Positions 9,275-18,306 of a DNA stretch of 64,000 nt are shown here, one piece after another. Position 1 is the first letter of the stretch. Each line of letters starts with the position of its first letter. The DNA is taken from positions 1 to 64,000 of the forward strand of contig JAFXTN010000025.1 in the NCBI GenBank assembly GCA_017535785.1, in the 5' to 3' direction. The notes under the pieces are model-generated. The model made no database searches and was not told the origin of the DNA. It saw only the letters and a program-made list of their open reading frames with translations. The stretch comes from Butyrivibrio sp. Its GTDB lineage: Bacteria > Bacillota > Clostridia > Lachnospirales > Lachnospiraceae. A program made the position numbers and the translations under genes.

Positions 9275-9874
9275 TCAAAGAGCTTTCTTGATCGCAGCAA
9301 GAAGATCATCATACTCTTCGAAAGCAGGAAGCTCAGGATAATCTGCCTTGATCTTGTCCGTTGAACGGAAAAGGAAGCCAGCCTTTGAAGCCTGGATCAT
9401 AGCAAGGTCGTTGTAGCTGTCGCCGCTTGCGATGGTCTCATAGCCGATAGACTGAAGAGCCTTAACAGTTGTAAGCTTTGAATTCTCGATTCTCATCTTA
9501 AAGCCTGTGATCTCTCCGCTGTCCGCAACCTCGAGTGAATTGCAGAAAATTGTGGGCCAGCCGAGCTTCTCCATAAGAGGAGTTGCAAACTGTGTAAATG
9601 TATCACTTATGATGATGACCTGAGTTGTCTTTCTGAGCTCATCAAGGAACTCTTTTGCTCCCGGAAGGGGATCGATCTTAGCGATGGTCTCCTGGATCTC
9701 CTTAAGGCCAAGTCCGTGCTCCTTAAGGATTCCGATCCTCCAATTCATAAGCTTATCATAATCGGGTTCATCCCTGGTTGTCTTCTTAAGCTCGGGGATT
9801 CCGCTCTCTTTAGCAAATGCGATCCAAATTTCGGGGACTAAAACGCCCTCAAGGTCCAAACAAACGATGTTCAT
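9275..9874 (-). CDS. thrH: HAD phosphatase, ThrH-like phosphoserine phosphatase/homoserine phosphotransferase
   Basis: A 199-residue HAD enzyme. Motif I is DLEG (Asp7-Glu9), motif II SDTF, the Lys comes in ENSKLTTV and motif III is GDSYND. The DLEGVLVPEIW opening and the EPDYDKLMNWRI segment are those of ThrH, which dephosphorylates phosphoserine and can transfer phosphate to homoserine. The ATG at 9874 has AGGAG seven bases upstream; the longer frame to 9913 has no site. It stands alone between two terminators. Whether it serves serine or threonine synthesis here is not shown by the neighbours. Confidence 0.87.
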   Translation of the reverse strand: MNIVCLDLEGVLVPEIWIAFAKESGIPELKKTTRDEPDYDKLMNWRIGILKEHGLGLKEIQETIAKIDPLPGAKEFLDELRKTTQVIIISDTFTQFATPLMEKLGWPTIFCNSLEVADSGEITGFKMRIENSKLTTVKALQSIGYETIASGDSYNDLAMIQASKAGFLFRSTDKIKADYPELPAFEEYDDLLAAIKKAL

Positions 9875-9956
9875 AATAATACTCCTATCTAAATTACTAT
9901 TCCGAATAAACAATCCAATGACGATTTTAACACATTAAAGCATCATAGACAACAAA

Positions 9957-9998
9957 GAAAATCCCTCATCTTACATTAATTCAAATGCAAGATGAGGG
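9957..9998 (-). terminator. Terminator of the oxidoreductase/ABC operon
   Basis: CCCTCATCTT (9963-9972) pairs perfectly with AAGATGAGGG (9989-9998); on the minus strand it is followed by ATTTTCTTT. It closes the operon running from 17077 leftward. Confidence 0.8.
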
Positions 9999-10004
9999 TA
10001 CATT

Positions 10005-11177
10005 TTACCAGTGAACCTGCCATCTTCCCGAATACTCCGTGTTAGTACTGAGCTTATGCTCTGCAGTTCCTCCTTGCTTGTCCTTATCCTTTTGTTTGGA
10101 AAGCTCTTTTACAAAAAGCTCCTTGTCAAAAGGAAGCTCTATCTTGCGGTCAAGCCAAGTTGAAAGATATGCGGCATTACTGATAGTCAGAGAATTGATT
10201 CCGTCATATCCCGGAGCGATAAGCTCTTTTCCTGTTAAAAGATGGTCCGTAAAGTTCTGAAGTATCTTGATATGGCCATTGTTATCCGCTCCGAAAGAAA
10301 GCTCTATCTTACTTACCTTCTCATCTGTGACAAAGCCGTACTTCTCCTGCCTAAGGAGCTCTTCATCCCTGTGCAAAAGAAACAGCTTAAGCTTTCCGTC
10401 CTCGGCAACAGCCTTACCCATTGTTCCCGATATCTCTATCCGGTTTGTTCCGGGATACTCACCTGTAGAAGTGATAAACACGCCTGTTGAACCGTTAGGA
10501 TACTCAGCGTATATCGTCGCATCATCCTCAACCGCTATATCATGGAAATGACCTTTGATACAGTGCGCCTGTATACTTGATGGCATTCCGATCATCCACT
10601 GCCAGAGATCTAAGTTATGTGGGCACTGATTGATAAGTACTCCGCCGCCTTCACCTTTCCATGTAGCTCTCCATCCCGCAGAATCGTAGTAGCCCTGCGT
10701 TCTGTACCAATTGCTGATTATCCAGACAAAACGCTTTATCTCTCCAAACATTCCGATAGCGATATAGTAACGAAGCGCCTGATAAAGCGGGTCCGTTCTT
10801 TGGTTGAACATGATACCGAATGCTTTACCGCTCTTCTTTGCTGCTTCATTCATTCTTTCAACAGAAAGTGTATCTACACCGGCCGGCTTCTCAGTAAGTA
10901 CATTCCATCCGTGCTCAAAAGCTTCTTCTGCGATTATTGGATGAAGATAGTGAGGAGTCGCGATAAGAAGAACATCGCCGACCTTCGCCTTTATCAGCTC
11001 ATGATAGTCCTCATAATACTCAATATTATCGCCGTATATTTCCTTTGCAGCCTCTATCTTTTCATGATCAGCGTCGCAAAGCGCGGCAAGGGTTGCCCCT
11101 TTAACCGCGCCTTCAAAAAGCTTACCCGCATGAACACTTCCCATATTACCGATACCGACAATAGCAAACTTGATCAT
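10005..11177 (-). CDS. Gfo/Idh/MocA family oxidoreductase (third of three)
   Basis: A 390-residue NAD(P)-dependent sugar dehydrogenase-like protein. The Rossmann loop is GIGNMG (8-13), the catalytic-face motif TEKPAG has Lys97, and GGGVLINQCPHNLDLWQW (about 177-194) carries His187 and Asp190 in the substrate pocket. The C-terminus RWQVHW is shared by clostridial relatives acting on glycosides. It is the last gene of a six-gene operon with an ABC importer; 17 bases separate it from the previous gene. Likely it oxidises a hydroxyl of the imported sugar or glycoside; which one is unknown. Confidence 0.88.
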   Translation of the reverse strand: MIKFAIVGIGNMGSVHAGKLFEGAVKGATLAALCDADHEKIEAAKEIYGDNIEYYEDYHELIKAKVGDVLLIATPHYLHPIIAEEAFEHGWNVLTEKPAGVDTLSVERMNEAAKKSGKAFGIMFNQRTDPLYQALRYYIAIGMFGEIKRFVWIISNWYRTQGYYDSAGWRATWKGEGGGVLINQCPHNLDLWQWMIGMPSSIQAHCIKGHFHDIAVEDDATIYAEYPNGSTGVFITSTGEYPGTNRIEISGTMGKAVAEDGKLKLFLLHRDEELLRQEKYGFVTDEKVSKIELSFGADNNGHIKILQNFTDHLLTGKELIAPGYDGINSLTISNAAYLSTWLDRKIELPFDKELFVKELSKQKDKDKQGGTAEHKLSTNTEYSGRWQVHW

Positions 11178-11194
11178 TTAAGCTTCTCCGTCTT

Positions 11195-12361
11195 TTATTT
11201 ATAATTTCCTACAGTAAAAGATTCATCTGCGAAATTCTCAACGCTCTCTTTTTTCTCATAGAAATGAGGAGCCTTATTAACGATAGTTCCTGTATGAGCA
11301 AATTCAGAATCCATCGAAATAGGCATCTCAACCTGTTTTTTCATGATGCCGGCAGCATATATTGCTGTGATAAGTTCAATGGTTCTTTTTCCGTCCTCAC
11401 CTGTGATAAGAGGTCTTGTTCCGTTCTCAAGCGCTGTAAGATAGTCATCTATCTCACCTGTGTGTCCCTCATATTTAAGATCGGGAATACTGTTATAGTA
11501 ATCTGTGATCTCTTTTATAAGTTCAGTATTTCCACCCTCTTTAGGAAAACCGTTGGCCTGACCGATCTCAGCTTTTACATCAAAAGGAACGGAAATCTTA
11601 GCTTTTTCGCACTGAAGAGAGATTCCCTGCTCCTCGCCGTGATGAACAACCGAGCTTAAGATCCTAGCCATGCTGTTGTCCTTGTACTTAACACATGCTA
11701 CGGAAATATCCTCTACCTCAGCATTGTCGTGCATTACGTTTGAAAGCATTGCGATCACCTCTGTGGGTTCGCATCCCATCATCCAGTTGAGCATATCGAT
11801 ATGATGAACGGCATGATTGAGTGTGGGGCCGCCGCCCTCTTTTTCCCATGTTCCTCTCCACCAGAGGTCATAATATGAATGAGCTCTCCACCATGCGGAT
11901 TCTACCTCTGCAAAGCAAAGCTTTCCTGCAAGTCCGCTGTCAAGGAGCTTCTTAAGCTTATATACGCCGTTTCTGAATCTGTTCTGAGCTATCGCACCGA
12001 GTACTACACCGTTCTTTTTCTCAGCTTCAAGCATCTCATTGCACTCCTCAATGCTGGCTGCCAAAGGCTTTTCACAAAGTACGTTGCAACCTGCATTCAT
12101 GCTGTCGATACTGATCGAGCTGTGAACATAAGGAGGTGTACAAACATGTACAACATCAATCTTTACATCAGACTCAAGCATGCTTTTATGATCAGCAAAG
12201 ATCTCGCAGTCTTTGATCTCGTATTTCTCTTTCATCGCCTCGGCTTTTTCGGGATATATATCGCAAAGAGCAACAATCTTACATCTTTCGGGAAACTCAA
12301 GAAGTCCCTTAACGTGCATGTTTGCAATATTACCTGTTCCGACTATTGCTACATTTATCAT
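11195..12361 (-). CDS. Gfo/Idh/MocA family oxidoreductase (second of three)
   Basis: A 388-residue member of the family with the nucleotide loop GTGNIA (8-13), CEKPLA with Lys98, and a GGGPTLNHAVHHIDML pocket motif with several His. An AGGAG site lies nine bases before the ATG. It differs from both neighbours enough that the trio is not a recent tandem duplication, so three distinct steps or substrates are likely. Overlap is absent; the spacing to the genes on either side is 17 and 45 bases, consistent with one transcript. Direction of the reaction cannot be told from sequence. Confidence 0.88.
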   Translation of the reverse strand: MINVAIVGTGNIANMHVKGLLEFPERCKIVALCDIYPEKAEAMKEKYEIKDCEIFADHKSMLESDVKIDVVHVCTPPYVHSSISIDSMNAGCNVLCEKPLAASIEECNEMLEAEKKNGVVLGAIAQNRFRNGVYKLKKLLDSGLAGKLCFAEVESAWWRAHSYYDLWWRGTWEKEGGGPTLNHAVHHIDMLNWMMGCEPTEVIAMLSNVMHDNAEVEDISVACVKYKDNSMARILSSVVHHGEEQGISLQCEKAKISVPFDVKAEIGQANGFPKEGGNTELIKEITDYYNSIPDLKYEGHTGEIDDYLTALENGTRPLITGEDGKRTIELITAIYAAGIMKKQVEMPISMDSEFAHTGTIVNKAPHFYEKKESVENFADESFTVGNYK

Positions 12362-12406
12362 TAGTATGTTCTCCTATCGCTTATTATTTTCAAGGATATT
12401 GCGCTA

Positions 12407-13495
12407 TCATGAACGGCGACTTAAGTCTACCGCCTGCATCTGCGCTCTGACGCAAAGCTCTGCAGCCTTAAAGGCATGAGCCTGTGTCATCGCATTCTCT
12501 GTTCTGTTGATACAATCAAGGATCAGCTGTCCGAAGAAAGGATATCCTACCTTACCTGCAACCTCAAAGTGCTGCTCTCCGTCCTTATTAACAAGAAAAA
12601 CGTGATCTGTCGTTCCGTCATTTGTTCCGACATTTACGTACTTACGGATCTCGATATATCCATCGGTTCCGATGATAAAGGTACGTCCGTCTCCCCAAGT
12701 TGAAAGTCCGTCCGGAGTAAACCAATCCACTCTGAAGTGCTGTGTTGCGCCGTTGTCGCCAACAATGATCGCATCACCGTAATCATCAAGTCCCGGATGA
12801 TCGGGATGATTATAATTGGCAACCTCACTGTAAGCGACGTGCGCGTTCTCTTCTCCGCAGAAGAATAAGAACTGTTCTATCTGATGGCTTCCTATATCGC
12901 ATAGGATTCCGCCGTATTTTTCTTTTTCAAAAAACCAATCGGGTCTTCCCTTAGGATCTCCGATCCTGTGAGGTCCGAAGCCGTCTACATGAACAGGCTT
13001 TCCGATAAGACCTCTTTCTATGAGTTGTCCTGCATATACAGCCGATTCCACATGGATTCTCTCGCTGTAGTAAACCATGTACTTCTTACCGGTCTCGGCT
13101 ACTGTCTTCTTGGCTTCCTCAAGCTGTTCCAAAGTTGTGAGAGGAGCCTTGTCTGTAAAATAGTCTTTCCCCGCTTTCATAGCCCTGATCCCCAAAGGGC
13201 ATCTTTCGCTGGTAACAGCTGCAGAGCAAACAAGCTTAACTTCAGGGTCATCCAAGATTTCTTTTTCGCTTTTGGCAACCTTAACTCCGGGATAAGTCTT
13301 TACAAAATTTTCAACTCTATTCTCATCGTCGTCATATACCCACTTAAGAGTTGCTCCGGCTTCGATAAGACCGTTACACATTCCGTATATATGTCCGTGA
13401 TTAAGTGCAATTGCAGCAATGCAGAACTCACCGTCTTTAACAACAGGGCTCGGCTTCCCCTTTGGTGCATAATTCATTCCGTCTTGTTTACTCAT
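12407..13495 (-). CDS. Gfo/Idh/MocA family oxidoreductase with an atypical nucleotide loop (first of three)
   Basis: A 362-residue member lacking the usual GxGxxG: the first strand is followed by ALNHGHIYG (30-38). The usual EKP is DKAPL (Asp114, Lys115), so the catalytic-face Lys is kept. GGILCDIGSHQIEQF holds the pocket His. Many relatives with this ALxHGHI start exist among sugar-catabolic clusters, so the loop may be a subfamily trait. AAGGAG lies five bases before the ATG. A hairpin (13506-13545) separates it from the binding-protein gene, which probably lowers its expression relative to that gene. Confidence 0.83.
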   Translation of the reverse strand: MSKQDGMNYAPKGKPSPVVKDGEFCIAAIALNHGHIYGMCNGLIEAGATLKWVYDDDENRVENFVKTYPGVKVAKSEKEILDDPEVKLVCSAAVTSERCPLGIRAMKAGKDYFTDKAPLTTLEQLEEAKKTVAETGKKYMVYYSERIHVESAVYAGQLIERGLIGKPVHVDGFGPHRIGDPKGRPDWFFEKEKYGGILCDIGSHQIEQFLFFCGEENAHVAYSEVANYNHPDHPGLDDYGDAIIVGDNGATQHFRVDWFTPDGLSTWGDGRTFIIGTDGYIEIRKYVNVGTNDGTTDHVFLVNKDGEQHFEVAGKVGYPFFGQLILDCINRTENAMTQAHAFKAAELCVRAQMQAVDLSRRS

Positions 13496-13505
13496 CTTCT
13501 CTCCT

Positions 13506-13545
13506 TAAAAATGCGGGGTGACAGTATAAACGCTGCCATCCCCGC
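13506..13545 (-). terminator. Intra-operon hairpin between binding-protein and oxidoreductase genes
   Basis: GCGGGG (13513-13518) pairs with CCCCGC (13540-13545), with a further CAG/CTG pairing inside, and on the minus strand it is followed by ATTTTT and then directly by the AAGGAG of the next gene. It is a leaky terminator or a 3' stabiliser of the binding-protein mRNA. Confidence 0.65.
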
Positions 13546-13578
13546 TTAAATTAAATTAAATTCATTTTGGAAAAATTA

Positions 13579-15237
13579 TTACTGCTTTCCTTCGTAGTAC
13601 TCTGTACGCTCGTCGATGATAGTATCGATACCGATGCTCTTGAGCTCATCCATGTACTCCTGGTATGTAGCATCGAACTCAGCCTCAGGACATGTTACAA
13701 CCTTAACCTGATAATCATCCTTTGCGATGTTGAGGTCAGTGATAAGATCTGCTGTTGAAGGTGATGTCCAAGAAGCATCGTGGATAACATTTCCTTCAAG
13801 AGCAAGCTCATAGTTCTGTAATACGTAATCTTCGAAGCCGGGAGCTTCTTTAGCTGTACACTTGTTGAAGTCCTCAACAGACTCGAAGTATCCCTGGTTA
13901 CCTGTAAGGAAGATATCTGTACGGATCCAGTCCTTATCCTGTGCATTGAACTCAGCATCGATTACCTGAGGTACGCCGTCAACCATGTTATAGTTCTCGC
14001 CCTCAAATCCGTGATAAAGAACGAATCCACCTTCTTTTGTGCACATCCAGTCAAGGTATGTCATACAAGCCTCAACCTTCTCTTCGTCTGCAGTCTTAGG
14101 GCAGAATGCGATAAGACCACCCTCGCCGTAGCCTGCGTTGTATACCTGTCCGTCGTTTACGTTTGCAAACTGAGGGATAGAAACGAAGTCAGCATCTGAA
14201 ACATTCTCTCTGAGTGTCTTAAGAAGTGAACCACGAAGAACGTCAACGTTACCGTTTACACTGTACTCAGCAAAGCAAAGCTTACCAGATACGATCTGGC
14301 TCTTGAAGTCATCTTCCTTAAGTGTGTAGTACTCATGATGAAGAAGTCCGTTGTTGTAGAGCTTATTCATGAACTTATAGTAGTCACGCATACCGGGATC
14401 ATAGTAATCCTGGATAACTTCCTCACCGCCGCCGCAGATATTGTTCTTGAGAGGATCGTTGGCGATCTTTGAGAATACTTCCTTTAAGTTCCAGCCGTTC
14501 CAGATGATAGCACCAACTGCATTCTTGTCGCCGTTGGGATTCTCATGAACCATCTTGTCAAGGCAGTTGTAAAGCTCATCGGGACTCTTGGGAACTTCAA
14601 GTCCGAGCTTATCAAGAAGGTCTTTACGAATGAAGTAGTTACTCTTTGCTGTTGTCGCTCTTTTTGCTACGATTCCGTAAAGTGCTCCGTCTGAGTTACG
14701 TCCGATATCAAGAACATCGCTTCCGATATAAGCTCTTAAGTTCTGAGCCTGATCTTTTCCGTCTACAAACTCTGAAAGATCCCATGTTCCACCCTGGTTA
14801 AAATAGTCTTCTGCATAAGCATATGTGTATGTAAGTGTAAGGTCAGGTGCCTCTCCTGCAGGTACAAGTGCCTGCATCTTAGTAACCTCATCCCATCTGG
14901 GAACGGGTACAAACTCTACATTGATACCAACCTTGTTCATCTGTTCGTTAACATACTTGGTCCACTTGTTGTCTGTGATAGTGGAACCGTCAGGCGCATT
15001 ACTTCTGTCGAAAAGCTCTACAGTGATAGTTACGTTATCAAACTGCTTAGAGCCGTAAGTTGTCTGATACTTACTGGGTGTATCAGTTTCGGCAGTGTCC
15101 TGTCCTCCCTCATCTTTTGTGTCAGCTGTGTTTGTGCTTGGTGTGCCCGCCTCAGGCTTATTCTCGATGCCGCACCCCGCAAGCATGGTAGTTGCAAATA
15201 CTGTTGCAAGTACCAAAGAAATAACTCTCTTTTTCAT
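13579..15237 (-). CDS. ABC importer sugar-binding lipoprotein, module A
   Basis: A 552-residue extracellular solute-binding protein of the LplA/oligosaccharide type. The signal peptide ends in LAGC with the lipidated Cys22, followed by a Thr/Asp/Glu-rich tether. PRWDEV and the downstream APDLTLTY are typical of the family. The C-terminal RTEYYEGKQ matches relatives. The ATG at 15237 has AGGAG six bases upstream. It is third in the operon after two permeases and is paralogous to the lipoprotein at 18307. Ligand is probably an oligosaccharide or glycoside; no ATPase gene is nearby, so a shared MsmX-like ATPase is expected. Confidence 0.9.
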   Translation of the reverse strand: MKKRVISLVLATVFATTMLAGCGIENKPEAGTPSTNTADTKDEGGQDTAETDTPSKYQTTYGSKQFDNVTITVELFDRSNAPDGSTITDNKWTKYVNEQMNKVGINVEFVPVPRWDEVTKMQALVPAGEAPDLTLTYTYAYAEDYFNQGGTWDLSEFVDGKDQAQNLRAYIGSDVLDIGRNSDGALYGIVAKRATTAKSNYFIRKDLLDKLGLEVPKSPDELYNCLDKMVHENPNGDKNAVGAIIWNGWNLKEVFSKIANDPLKNNICGGGEEVIQDYYDPGMRDYYKFMNKLYNNGLLHHEYYTLKEDDFKSQIVSGKLCFAEYSVNGNVDVLRGSLLKTLRENVSDADFVSIPQFANVNDGQVYNAGYGEGGLIAFCPKTADEEKVEACMTYLDWMCTKEGGFVLYHGFEGENYNMVDGVPQVIDAEFNAQDKDWIRTDIFLTGNQGYFESVEDFNKCTAKEAPGFEDYVLQNYELALEGNVIHDASWTSPSTADLITDLNIAKDDYQVKVVTCPEAEFDATYQEYMDELKSIGIDTIIDERTEYYEGKQ

Positions 15238-15275
15238 ATTTTGCTCCTTTCGCATTTATAAAAGCTAAGACAGGA

Positions 15276-16148
15276 TCAGCCTTTGACTGAACCGATCATA
15301 ACGCCCTTAACAAAGTACTTCTGCAGCCATGGATAAACCAAAAGGATAGGCATTGTAGAAACCGCAACTGTTGCCATCTTAAGTGACTGCGTCATAACCT
15401 GAGTACCGATACCCTCCACGTTGGCGCCTGAGTTGTTGAGCTCTCCTTCAAACAGAAGGCTCTTGAGTCGTAGCTGTAATGTATATTTCTCAGGACTCTT
15501 GATATAAAGAAGTGCATCGAAATATGTGTTCCAATATGCAACCGCATAGAAAAGTCCGATTGTAGCAATGATAGGTATCGAAAGAGGAAGCACGATCTTA
15601 AACAGTATCGTCATATAAGAAGCACCGTCAATTCTTGCAGCCTCCGACAAACTCTCCGGAAGATTTCTGAAGAAAGTACGCATAACGATAAAGTTAAATA
15701 CATTGATCGCCTGAGGTAAAAACAGCGAAAGCAATGTGTCATACATTCCAAGGCTCTTTACTACAATGAATGTCGGGATCATACCGCCGCTGAAATACAT
15801 TGTGAAAAGAATGAAAACAGTGAACGTTTTTCTTCCCGGAAGATCCTTGATCGACAATGCATATGCCGCAAAGATCGTAAGTATAAGTGAAAGTGCCGTT
15901 CCGAGCACCGTTACTATAGTTGTTGCTCTCATAGCAAGCCAGATCTGTGTCTTACCAAGGATCTGCCTGTAAGCATCAACATTAAAATCAATGGGATAAA
16001 ATGTAACCTTACCCGATAGAACCGCATTGTATCCGCTCATTGAATATGCAAGCACGTTTAAAAACGGATACAGACAGATAAAACCGATTATAAAAAGTAC
16101 AATTCCGTTTATGATAAGTCCTACCGACAGTTTTTTCTTTGTCGTCAT
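15276..16148 (-). CDS. ABC sugar permease, LplC/YtcP type, module A
   Basis: A 290-residue six-helix permease of the MalG group. The EAA loop, contacting the ATPase, reads ESLSEAARIDGASYMTI (about 190-206), and the protein ends in GVMIGSVKG, the usual terminus of this subfamily. AGGAGG lies five bases before the ATG. It follows the first permease with 14 bases between them, and the lipoprotein gene comes 38 bases later. It forms the membrane channel with the 16163 product. Confidence 0.93.
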   Translation of the reverse strand: MTTKKKLSVGLIINGIVLFIIGFICLYPFLNVLAYSMSGYNAVLSGKVTFYPIDFNVDAYRQILGKTQIWLAMRATTIVTVLGTALSLILTIFAAYALSIKDLPGRKTFTVFILFTMYFSGGMIPTFIVVKSLGMYDTLLSLFLPQAINVFNFIVMRTFFRNLPESLSEAARIDGASYMTILFKIVLPLSIPIIATIGLFYAVAYWNTYFDALLYIKSPEKYTLQLRLKSLLFEGELNNSGANVEGIGTQVMTQSLKMATVAVSTMPILLVYPWLQKYFVKGVMIGSVKG

Positions 16149-16162
16149 ATAAGCCTCCTAGA

Positions 16163-17077
16163 TTAGATGATTCCGTCTTCGCCGATGAGCTTGGCAAATT
16201 TATCTGCAAGAACAAGTACGATGATGTTAAATACAGACTGGAAAAGTCCGATCGCTGTAGAATCACTGTACTTTGCTCTCTCAATACCTATTCTGTAGGT
16301 ATATGTACTGATAACTTCGGATACACCAAGTACCTTCTTGTTACCGATAAGAAGAGGTGCTTCCAAACCAATGGTCATCATCTTGGAGATCTGTAATATG
16401 AGCATTGTTACTATGACTGATTTGATCGACGGAAGTGTTATATAGATAAGTCTCTGGAACTTTGTGGCACCATCGAGATAAGCAGCTTCATACAAGCTCT
16501 CATCAACACCTGTAAGTGCTGCGAGATAAATGATGGTTCCCCATCCTATCTCTTTCCATACATTACATATAACGTAGGTAACAACCCACCATGTATTGTC
16601 GGAAAGGAACGGAATGGCTTTAAAGCCTGCTCTCTCAACGATCATGTTGATCGTTCCATCTGTTACAGAGAACATGTTTACTGAAATAGCTGCAACAACT
16701 ACCCAAGAAATGAAGTGAGGAAGATAAAGAATTGACTGTGTTACTCTCTTGAATACTGCGCTTCTGACCTCATTGAGCATAAGAGAAACGATGATGGTCA
16801 GAGGAAAACTAACAAGCAGTGTTGCGAAATTAAGAATAAGTGTGTTTCGTACAGCGAGCCAAAAGTTCTTATTGGCAAAAAGCTTATTAAAAACTTTTAA
16901 TCCGCACCAAGGACTGGCAAGTACTCCCTTAAAAACGTTGTAGTCCTTAAACGCAATGGTTACGCCATACATAGGTATGTATTTAAAGATGACGTAATAA
17001 GCCACTATAGGAACAAGCATCAGATATAACCAGCGATAATTCCATATTTTGGCCAAAAGCTTACGATTATCCTTCAT
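16163..17077 (-). CDS. ABC sugar permease, LplB/YteP type, module A
   Basis: A 304-residue six-helix permease of the MalF group. YRWLYLMLVPIVAYYVIFKYIPMYG is the first helix, and the EAA loop reads DESLYEAAYLDGATKFQ. The ATG at 17077 has GGGAGG five bases upstream; the 40 codons in front of it are AT-rich promoter DNA. First gene of the six-gene module-A operon, divergent from the AraC regulator. No clear sigma-70 -35 was found in front of it, consistent with a promoter needing the activator. Confidence 0.92.
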   Translation of the reverse strand: MKDNRKLLAKIWNYRWLYLMLVPIVAYYVIFKYIPMYGVTIAFKDYNVFKGVLASPWCGLKVFNKLFANKNFWLAVRNTLILNFATLLVSFPLTIIVSLMLNEVRSAVFKRVTQSILYLPHFISWVVVAAISVNMFSVTDGTINMIVERAGFKAIPFLSDNTWWVVTYVICNVWKEIGWGTIIYLAALTGVDESLYEAAYLDGATKFQRLIYITLPSIKSVIVTMLILQISKMMTIGLEAPLLIGNKKVLGVSEVISTYTYRIGIERAKYSDSTAIGLFQSVFNIIVLVLADKFAKLIGEDGII

Positions 17078-17163
17078 AAAAGCCTCCCAAAATTTATAAA
17101 TGTTTTTTGCTGGCTTAAATATAACAAAATGACATCTAAATTCCGTCCACTTATTTGATAAGA

Positions 17164-17172
17164 ACTTTGCGC
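17164..17172. promoter_or_regulatory. ACTTTGCGC motif in the module-A divergent region
   Basis: The 9-mer ACTTTGCGC at 17164-17172 also occurs at 22061-22069 in the equivalent divergent region of module B. A partly matching GTGCGC lies at 17240-17245. It is a candidate half-site for the two paralogous AraC regulators. The 268-base region between 17078 and 17345 otherwise holds only AT-rich promoter DNA. Confidence 0.35.
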
Positions 17173-17288
17173 CAAATAACTTAATGAAAAATAGCATTAA
17201 GCGATATTTATTCGGTATTTAGGCGTTTTTGGGCAAAAGTGCGCTAAAATATATATTTTTTACATCAGAAAACGCAATATTTTCTCAT

Positions 17289-17317
17289 TGAACAATGTAC
17301 GTTTTCACGATATAATA
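17289..17317 (+). promoter_or_regulatory. Promoter of AraC regulator, module A
   Basis: TTGAAC (17289-17294) and TATAAT (17312-17317), 17-base spacer. The sequence CACGATATAATAC around the -10 is repeated exactly at the module-B regulator's promoter. Confidence 0.8.
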
Positions 17318-17345
17318 CATTTATTCAAAAACAGGGAGAAAAAAT

Positions 17346-18221
17346 ATGGAACAGAAAAGGCGAAGATCCTACCATTCACTGGGCGCAGAGCTATTATGTG
17401 AGATAAAGAATGTTAGCGCTCCGTTTGATCAAACTACAGACATGCACAATCACACCAATCATGAGATCCTCATCGTAAAAAACGGAAGGCTCAATCTTTT
17501 TACAGATCATGCCGGAATTGAATTGACACGCGGAGATATCGCTCTCATCCCCATGTATAAGTTCCATCGCGGCGAAATACTGACTCCCGAAGAATACGAC
17601 AGGATCGTTATAAACGTGACCGAGAACATCTTGGAAGAAGCTTCATATGAGCAATACGATCTGAACAAATGCTTTAAGCCATATAATGATAAGCACATCC
17701 ATACTGCTCATCTGACCGAGGAAGAGCTTGAAGAGATCGACAGATACAGTTCTATGTTAAAAGATAACCTGTTCAGCTCTACACCTGAATCGGAAATCCT
17801 TACAGATGCATATTTTAAGCTGATACTTGTTCTGATAAACAAAAAGTACAGAAAAAACGAATTTTCTCTTGCTGAAGACAAGATGCCCGATATCGTAAAG
17901 AGGACCTTTAACTATATAGATAAGCATCTTACGGAAGAGATCACTCTCAAGGCTTTGGAAAACGAGATCCACAACAACGGTACCTACATCTCAAGATGTG
18001 TAAAAAAGATATCCGGACTTTCGATCTCCCAATATATCATAGCCAAAAGGATCGCACTTGCCTGCAGACTTCTTCGCGAAGGCAACACGGCTAACGAAGC
18101 TTGCTACCAATCGGGCTTTAATAATTACTCCAACTTCTCTCGTACTTTTTCAAAGCAAGTCGGAGTATCTCCCAAACAGTTCCAGATAGAATACAGAAAA
18201 GGCGTTATCGCTAACGTATAA
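17346..18221 (+). CDS. AraC-family transcriptional regulator, module A
   Basis: A 291-residue regulator. The N-terminal cupin-like sensing domain carries HNHTNHEI and RGDIALIP (about 33-75); the C-terminal ~100 residues have two helix-turn-helix units, the second being NEACYQSGFNNYSNFSRTF, and end in the AraC hallmark GVSPKQFQ. It is divergent from the module-A operon and likely activates it on binding the imported sugar. It is highly similar along its full length to the regulator at 22140 and identical to it across much of the DNA-binding domain, so the two may recognise overlapping sites. Confidence 0.93.
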   Translation: MEQKRRRSYHSLGAELLCEIKNVSAPFDQTTDMHNHTNHEILIVKNGRLNLFTDHAGIELTRGDIALIPMYKFHRGEILTPEEYDRIVINVTENILEEASYEQYDLNKCFKPYNDKHIHTAHLTEEELEEIDRYSSMLKDNLFSSTPESEILTDAYFKLILVLINKKYRKNEFSLAEDKMPDIVKRTFNYIDKHLTEEITLKALENEIHNNGTYISRCVKKISGLSISQYIIAKRIALACRLLREGNTANEACYQSGFNNYSNFSRTFSKQVGVSPKQFQIEYRKGVIANV

Positions 18222-18228
18222 ATAATAT

Positions 18229-18281
18229 AAAAAGCCTTCGGTTCTACATATCATCTCTAATGTAAAACCGAGGGCTTTTTT
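18229..18281. terminator. Bidirectional terminator between modules A and B
   Basis: AAAAAGCC with TTCGGTT (18229-18243) pairs with AACCGAGGGCTTTTTT (18266-18281). It sits between the convergent regulator and the module-B lipoprotein gene and can work on both strands. Confidence 0.82.
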
Positions 18282-18306
18282 AACGTCTTATTGTTTCATT
18301 GCCTTA

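Noticed and set aside
10005-13495. myo-Inositol catabolic cluster
   Set aside because: Gfo/Idh/MocA genes are present but no iolB, iolC, iolD or iolE relative.
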